Shown piece after piece: positions 5,533-8,563 of a DNA stretch of 8,563 nt. Under the pieces are notes generated by a model. It was given only the letters and a program-made list of their open reading frames with translations, did not search any database and was not told where the DNA came from. The DNA comes from Rhizobiaceae bacterium (GTDB lineage: Bacteria; Pseudomonadota; Alphaproteobacteria; Rhizobiales; Rhizobiaceae), in contig JAKISV010000124.1 in assembly GCA_021648425.1 (NCBI GenBank), positions 1 through 8,563 on the forward strand, given 5' to 3'. Positions within the stretch are counted from its first letter, which is position 1. Every line of letters begins with the position of its first letter. The position numbers were made by a program, and so were the translations under genes.

Positions 5533-6880
5533 ACATCGTCACCAGTTCCTCTGCAGCAGTAGGATGGATGGCCATCGTGCGGTCAAAATCGCTCTTTGTG
5601 GCATTCATTTTAAGTAAAATCCCTAAAATTTGCGCCATTTCTCCTGCCGCTTCCCCCAATATATGCATACCCAACACCTTGTCGCTGTTGCCGCATACGA
5701 TAATTTTCATCATGGTTTTTTCATCACGTCCAGACAAAGTGTGTTTCATCGGCCTAAATCTAGTCAGATAAATATCGAGATTTTTGTAGCGCTCAGCAGC
5801 CTCATCTTCCCCAAGTCCCACGGTGCCGATTTCCGGCTGGGAAAACACAGCTGTTGCAATCAGATCATGATCAGGTGTGGTGGGGTTGTTTTTAAACTCC
5901 GTTTCGATGAAACACATCGATTCATGAATGGCCACCGGTGTTAAGGGCACCCGGTCTGAAACATCGCCAACCGCCCATATACCCTCAACGTTGGTTTTTG
6001 AATATTCATCAACTGCAATATGGCCCGACCAGCGCCGTTCAACGCCTGCAGCGTCTAATCCCAACCCTTCGGTGAGTGGTATGCGCCCGATGGCCAGCAT
6101 CGCCTGTTCAGCATTAACAATCTCACCATTGCTCAACGATACGCTTAATTCATTGTCGCGCTGGCGTGAAATTCGCTCAGGTACGGCGTTGCAGATAATG
6201 CGAATTCCCTTTTTTTCGTATTCCTCATGCAAAGAGCCGCGAAGGTCATTGTCAAATTTTCGCAATATCCTGTCGCCGCGATATACTAGGGTGGTATCGG
6301 TTCCAAGACCATTGAATATTCCGGCAAATTCAACGGCAATATAGCCACCGCCAAAAATCACCACAGACTTGGGTTGTTTTTTTAAATCAAAAACATCATC
6401 GGAAGTGATGCACATCTCTTCGCCGGGTATCTGTGCCAGTCGCAACGGTGTACCGCCAACTGCAATCAAAATCCTTTTGGCAGTCACAACCCGGTCTTCA
6501 TTGAGCAGGCGAACTTGATTTTTACCCTCTAAAATAGCCCTGGTGTCGAATATTTCCGCTTTGGCATTATCAAGGCCACCGCGATACATCCCCTCCAACC
6601 GGGTGATTTCGCGGTCCTTGTTGGCAATCAGTTTTGACCAGTCAAAACTGCTATTGCCAGGCTCCCAGCCAAAACCGGCGGAGTCTTCAAAACTCTCACG
6701 AAAATGCGATGCATAGACCATCAGTTTTTTGGGAACACAACCGCGAATGACACAAGTGCCTCCATAGCGGAATTCTTCGGCAATCCCTACTTTGTTACCC
6801 ATTGATGCGGCAAGACGTCCGGCACGAACACCCCCTGACCCGCCACCAATGACAAATAAGTCATAATCAAATTCAGCCAT
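5489..6880 (-). CDS. gor: Glutathione-disulfide reductase
   Basis: This FAD-dependent homodimeric enzyme reduces GSSG to two GSH with NADPH in the cytoplasm. From the ATG at 6880 it is 463 residues. The FAD-binding GGGSGG is at 12-17 and the redox disulfide CVIRGC has Cys43 and Cys48. The second Rossmann motif GGGYIAVEFAG is at 177-187. Arg201 and Arg207 (spacing as in E. coli Arg198/Arg204) indicate NADPH rather than NADH. WAVGD is near 303-307. The active-site HPTAAEE carries His439 and Glu444. The VIR variant between the cysteines is the plant/cyanobacterial/alphaproteobacterial form, instead of VNV. A TTG at 6898 would add six residues; the ATG fits the family, although neither has a strong Shine-Dalgarno. 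It follows DUF2059 after a gap of 58 bases and overlaps the GGCT-like gene downstream. Confidence 0.96.
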   Translation of the reverse strand: MAEFDYDLFVIGGGSGGVRAGRLAASMGNKVGIAEEFRYGGTCVIRGCVPKKLMVYASHFRESFEDSAGFGWEPGNSSFDWSKLIANKDREITRLEGMYRGGLDNAKAEIFDTRAILEGKNQVRLLNEDRVVTAKRILIAVGGTPLRLAQIPGEEMCITSDDVFDLKKQPKSVVIFGGGYIAVEFAGIFNGLGTDTTLVYRGDRILRKFDNDLRGSLHEEYEKKGIRIICNAVPERISRQRDNELSVSLSNGEIVNAEQAMLAIGRIPLTEGLGLDAAGVERRWSGHIAVDEYSKTNVEGIWAVGDVSDRVPLTPVAIHESMCFIETEFKNNPTTPDHDLIATAVFSQPEIGTVGLGEDEAAERYKNLDIYLTRFRPMKHTLSGRDEKTMMKIIVCGNSDKVLGMHILGEAAGEMAQILGILLKMNATKSDFDRTMAIHPTAAEELVTMYEPSYRIANGKRID

Positions 6881-6918
6881 TGTCAGCCCGTCAATCAAAT
6901 TGGTCTGGAATAAATTTA

Positions 6919-6929
6919 CTGATTATCAG
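6919..6929. repeat. Short dyad between DUF2059 gene and gor
   Basis: CTGAT-T-ATCAG is a perfect inverted repeat with a one-base centre, about 40 bases before the gor ATG. With such a small centre it would act as a DNA dyad rather than an RNA hairpin. No promoter could be assigned in this gap, so its role is unknown. Confidence 0.25.
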
Positions 6930-6938
6930 GAATAGGGT

Positions 6939-7487
6939 TTAATTCAACCCGGCCGCATCCAGTTTTTCCTGTACTTTTTTGGACAAATCCCGATTGATGC
7001 CCGTCCCCCAGAGGTTGGAGGCTTTCCCCATCTCTCTGATAATAAGCGGTAATTCAGTCAGGAATTTTTGCCCCGGTGTGGTGGAGAAAAATTCTGATAT
7101 CTTCAGTAATTCCTCTTCAGAAAACACACGTGCGTAAATCATCGCAACTTCTTTTTCCAGATCACCGCGCCGCGGTGCCAGTTCCAGCGCTGATTCATTG
7201 ACGAAGTCGGTTATTTGGGCTTCAAGGTCCGGTCGACTGGCGATAAGCTGGCCCGCAAGGTTATCCGCAGCGGCGGGCAATATACCATTGAGTTGCTCAG
7301 TGCCACTGGTGGCAGAGATAGCTTTTTTAGCCGCAGCAATATGCTCTTCTGATATTTCCTGGGCTTGAAGCGGAGCGTTGCTGACAACCACGACAGCAAA
7401 AGATGCTGCCACAAACATGGAAATCGCAATCGCTTTTCCAACAATTCTTCTCATCGCCATTTTGCTCCAATATTTTCTTACTGACAT
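6939..7487 (-). CDS. Secreted DUF2059 domain protein
   Basis: This protein of up to 182 residues carries an N-terminal signal peptide and the DUF2059 domain, whose function is unknown. The first ATG (7487) directly follows the rpiA stop (TAA-ATG), with an AGAG eight bases upstream. The ATG at 7460 has GGAG four bases upstream and gives a shorter, more standard signal peptide (basic MRRIVGK, hydrophobic core, cleavage near LQA-QE). Either start is possible; the longer one is given. After cleavage the protein is helical and acidic, with the conserved segment ARVFSEEELLKISEFFSTT (about 123-141) followed by PGQKFL. It lacks a lipobox or further membrane segments, so it is probably periplasmic. 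Position between rpiA and gor is the order I associate with Rhizobiales, but this gives no direct clue to its role. Confidence 0.88.
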   Translation of the reverse strand: MSVRKYWSKMAMRRIVGKAIAISMFVAASFAVVVVSNAPLQAQEISEEHIAAAKKAISATSGTEQLNGILPAAADNLAGQLIASRPDLEAQITDFVNESALELAPRRGDLEKEVAMIYARVFSEEELLKISEFFSTTPGQKFLTELPLIIREMGKASNLWGTGINRDLSKKVQEKLDAAGLN

Positions 7488-8183
7488 TTATTGTTCTCTT
7501 TCCAAAATTCTGACACCATCTTTACCTGCAACAAAAACCTTGTCGGCCATATTGATGAACAGGCCATGCTGAACAACCCCGGGGATGGCCAGCAGCGCAC
7601 TGTCCAATGCACTTGCATCGTGAATAAGGCCAAAAGATGCGTCGAGTATATAGTGACCACCATCGGTTTCAAAAATACTCTCTACTGATCGGCGAAGTTG
7701 GATATCTCCATGCAAATTAAAAGAATTTGCAAGCTTTTCGATCGCAATCCTGGTGGCAGCAAGCCCAAACCGGTTGACCTCAATCGGCAGAGCGAAAGCT
7801 CCCAGATATTTCACGAGCTTGCTTTCATCTGCTATTACATACATGGATTTAGAGGCCGCCGCCACGATTTTTTCACGCAATAATGCCCCGCCTCCCCCTT
7901 TGGTTAATGACAAATTCGCATCAACCTCATCCGCACCATCAATTGTCAAATCCAGTTCCGGAGTTTCTTCCAGGCTGGTCAGCGCAATGCCAAGGGATTT
8001 ACAAAGTTTTGCAGTACGTTCAGAGGTCGGCACTCCAACAACTTCAAGGCCCTCATTCACTTTTTGAGCCAACGCATGTACAAAGGCTTCTGCAGTAGAC
8101 CCTGTTCCGATGCCAAGGCGCATACCTGATAGCACATATTCGCAAACGGCCTGACCAACAAGGGTTTTTAGATCTTCACTCAT
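7488..8183 (-). CDS. rpiA: Ribose-5-phosphate isomerase A
   Basis: This enzyme interconverts ribose 5-phosphate and ribulose 5-phosphate in the non-oxidative pentose phosphate pathway. The ATG at 8183 gives 231 residues, the family size, beginning MSEDLKTLVGQAV. The open frame extends to 8264, but those 27 extra residues are not family-like. Numbering from the ATG: GIGTGSTAE (24-32) binds phosphate, and DGADEVD has Asp82 and Asp85. KGGGGALLREK has Lys95 and the catalytic base Glu104. All are intact. The only Shine-Dalgarno-like sequence, CAGGT, lies directly against the ATG, so initiation looks weak or unusual. It heads the minus-strand group rpiA-DUF2059-gor-GGCT; it supplies ribose phosphate to the purine pathway in which PurL works. 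Confidence 0.95.
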   Translation of the reverse strand: MSEDLKTLVGQAVCEYVLSGMRLGIGTGSTAEAFVHALAQKVNEGLEVVGVPTSERTAKLCKSLGIALTSLEETPELDLTIDGADEVDANLSLTKGGGGALLREKIVAAASKSMYVIADESKLVKYLGAFALPIEVNRFGLAATRIAIEKLANSFNLHGDIQLRRSVESIFETDGGHYILDASFGLIHDASALDSALLAIPGVVQHGLFINMADKVFVAGKDGVRILEREQ

Positions 8184-8221
8184 ACCTGAACAATCTGAAT
8201 AACTTTTATTAGAAGGCGTTC

Positions 8222-8250
8222 GATTAGCACGCAGCCAGAGCATTTGCCAG
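8222..8250 (-). promoter_or_regulatory. Weak candidate promoter for rpiA
   Basis: On the minus strand CTGGCA (8250-8245) and CTAATC (8227-8222) are 17 bases apart, about 39 bases before the rpiA ATG. The -35 word and spacing are the same as in the aroG candidate, but the -10 is poor. A better -35 word, TTGACC (8257-8252), has no partner at the right distance. Confidence 0.22.
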
Positions 8251-8326
8251 TGGTCAATTAACAACCAACCAACCCGTGCCGTCCTAAGACAAGCGCTCTT
8301 CGATCACCAGTCCGTACACTTCCATT

Positions 8327-8336
8327 ATCCCGGGAT
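8327..8336. repeat. 10-base perfect palindrome
   Basis: ATCCCGGGAT is its own reverse complement and lies about 145 bases upstream of the rpiA ATG in the non-coding stretch. One isolated palindrome of this length may be chance; it could be an operator. Confidence 0.25.
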
Positions 8337-8354
8337 CAGTTCAAGCGCAATATA

Positions 8355-8412
8355 TTTTCAAGTTAACCTATTGAAACATAACAACAATAATATTTCAAAA
8401 TACTTATCCCCA
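8355..8412. repeat. AT-rich stretch with repeated TTTCAA/TTGAAA words and a DnaA-box-like site
   Basis: TTTCAA occurs at 8356-8361 and 8393-8398 and its complement TTGAAA at 8371-8376. The pair 8371-8379/8390-8398 is a 9-base inverted repeat with one mismatch, and 8356-8361/8371-8376 is a perfect 6-base one. TTATCCCCA at 8404-8412 differs from a DnaA box (TTATCCACA) at one base. The rest of 8184-8354 shows no gene or RNA that I recognise. Confidence 0.4.
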
Positions 8413-8428
8413 CATCCCCCACTGCCCA

Positions 8429-8434
8429 TATACT
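8429..8434 (+). promoter_or_regulatory. Candidate -10 element for a rightward transcript
   Basis: TATACT matches TATAAT at five of six positions. The best -35 partner is poor (TTATCC at 8404-8409, 19 bases away). If used, transcription would start near 8441, where the composition turns from AT-rich to GC-rich and foldable. Confidence 0.25.
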
Positions 8435-8440
8435 ACCTTC

Positions 8441-8563
8441 ACTGATCAACCCTGCAAACGACGGCGCGCGTGCCGAATGTTCCGTGGGTTGGCAGCAGCA
8501 GAGCGTGGACGGTCACATGTCGGGTGTGGCCCAAGCTTGAGGCTGGCGAATACCCGAAAAGGG
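8441..8563 (+). ncRNA. Possible 5' part of a structured RNA or leader (runs off the right edge)
   Basis: This GC-rich segment can fold. CAACCC (8447-8452) pairs with GGGTTG (8486-8491), and inside it GGCG/TGCC (8463-8474) pairs with one G-U. GGTCACA/TGTGGCC (8511-8531) forms a seven-pair stem with one G-U and a 7-base loop; TCGGGT/ACCCGA (8520-8525, 8552-8557) offers an alternative. No tRNA, SRP, RNase P, tmRNA or known riboswitch core was recognised. All three plus frames lack a convincing start with an RBS; minus-strand frames ending at 8446 and 8439 are open to the edge, so the tail of a coding gene is not excluded. Confidence 0.25.

Noticed and set aside
5928..6344. 138-codon open frame on the plus strand
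   Set aside because: Antisense to the gor NADPH domain; Ser/Pro/Arg-rich shadow translation.
8184..8264. N-terminal extension of rpiA from a TTG
   Set aside because: The 27 extra residues do not resemble the family; the ATG at 8183 gives the usual length and overlaps no promoter element.
8365..8379. CtrA-type binding site around GTTAACC
   Set aside because: Only a half-site; the second TTAA at the required seven-base spacing is missing.
8477..8563. ATG-initiated frame running off the right edge
   Set aside because: No ribosome binding site, Arg/Gly-rich translation, and all frames are open here because of high GC.
8441..8563. 6S RNA, RNase P RNA, tmRNA or SRP RNA
   Set aside because: None of the conserved core sequences I know for these RNAs is present on either strand.

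Overview
The window looks like a piece of a medium-GC alphaproteobacterial chromosome, probably Hyphomicrobiales/Rhizobiales-like. The basis is the gene set and order: purL-bolA-grxD on the plus strand, rpiA-DUF2059-gor on the minus strand, a plant/Rhizobium-type class II DAHP synthase, and a glutathione reductase with a CVIRGC redox centre. No mobile elements, CRISPR arrays, tRNAs or rRNAs were recognised. It reads as housekeeping chromosome with a few less familiar elements between the known genes.

Layout, left to right. Plus strand: the C-terminal half of purL (cut by the left edge), bolA, a possible 48-residue single-span membrane protein, the CGFS glutaredoxin gene grxD, a 93-base gap with three short dyads, and a lipoprotein gene. 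The lipoprotein has separated His and Cys motifs that recall permuted papain-like folds. It converges with a minus-strand block that is read from right to left: rpiA, a secreted DUF2059 protein, gor, a gamma-glutamylcyclotransferase-like gene whose start overlaps the gor end, then (from its own likely promoter) class II DAHP synthase, then a GFA/CENP-V-family zinc protein. The last 380 bases right of rpiA contain no convincing gene. They hold an AT-rich stretch with repeated TTTCAA/TTGAAA words, then a GC-rich foldable stretch that leaves the window and may be the 5' part of a structured RNA.

Functionally, purL (purines), aroG (aromatic amino acids) and rpiA (pentose phosphates) are central metabolism. 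A second theme is glutathione and iron-sulfur handling: BolA and Grx4 form a [2Fe-2S]-carrying pair in known systems, Gor regenerates GSH, the GGCT-like protein may cleave gamma-glutamyl compounds, and GFA-family proteins are zinc proteins, some of which have been linked to GSH adducts. RpiA belongs to the NADPH-producing pentose phosphate network that Gor draws on. Functions come from motif recognition by eye; no database search was run.
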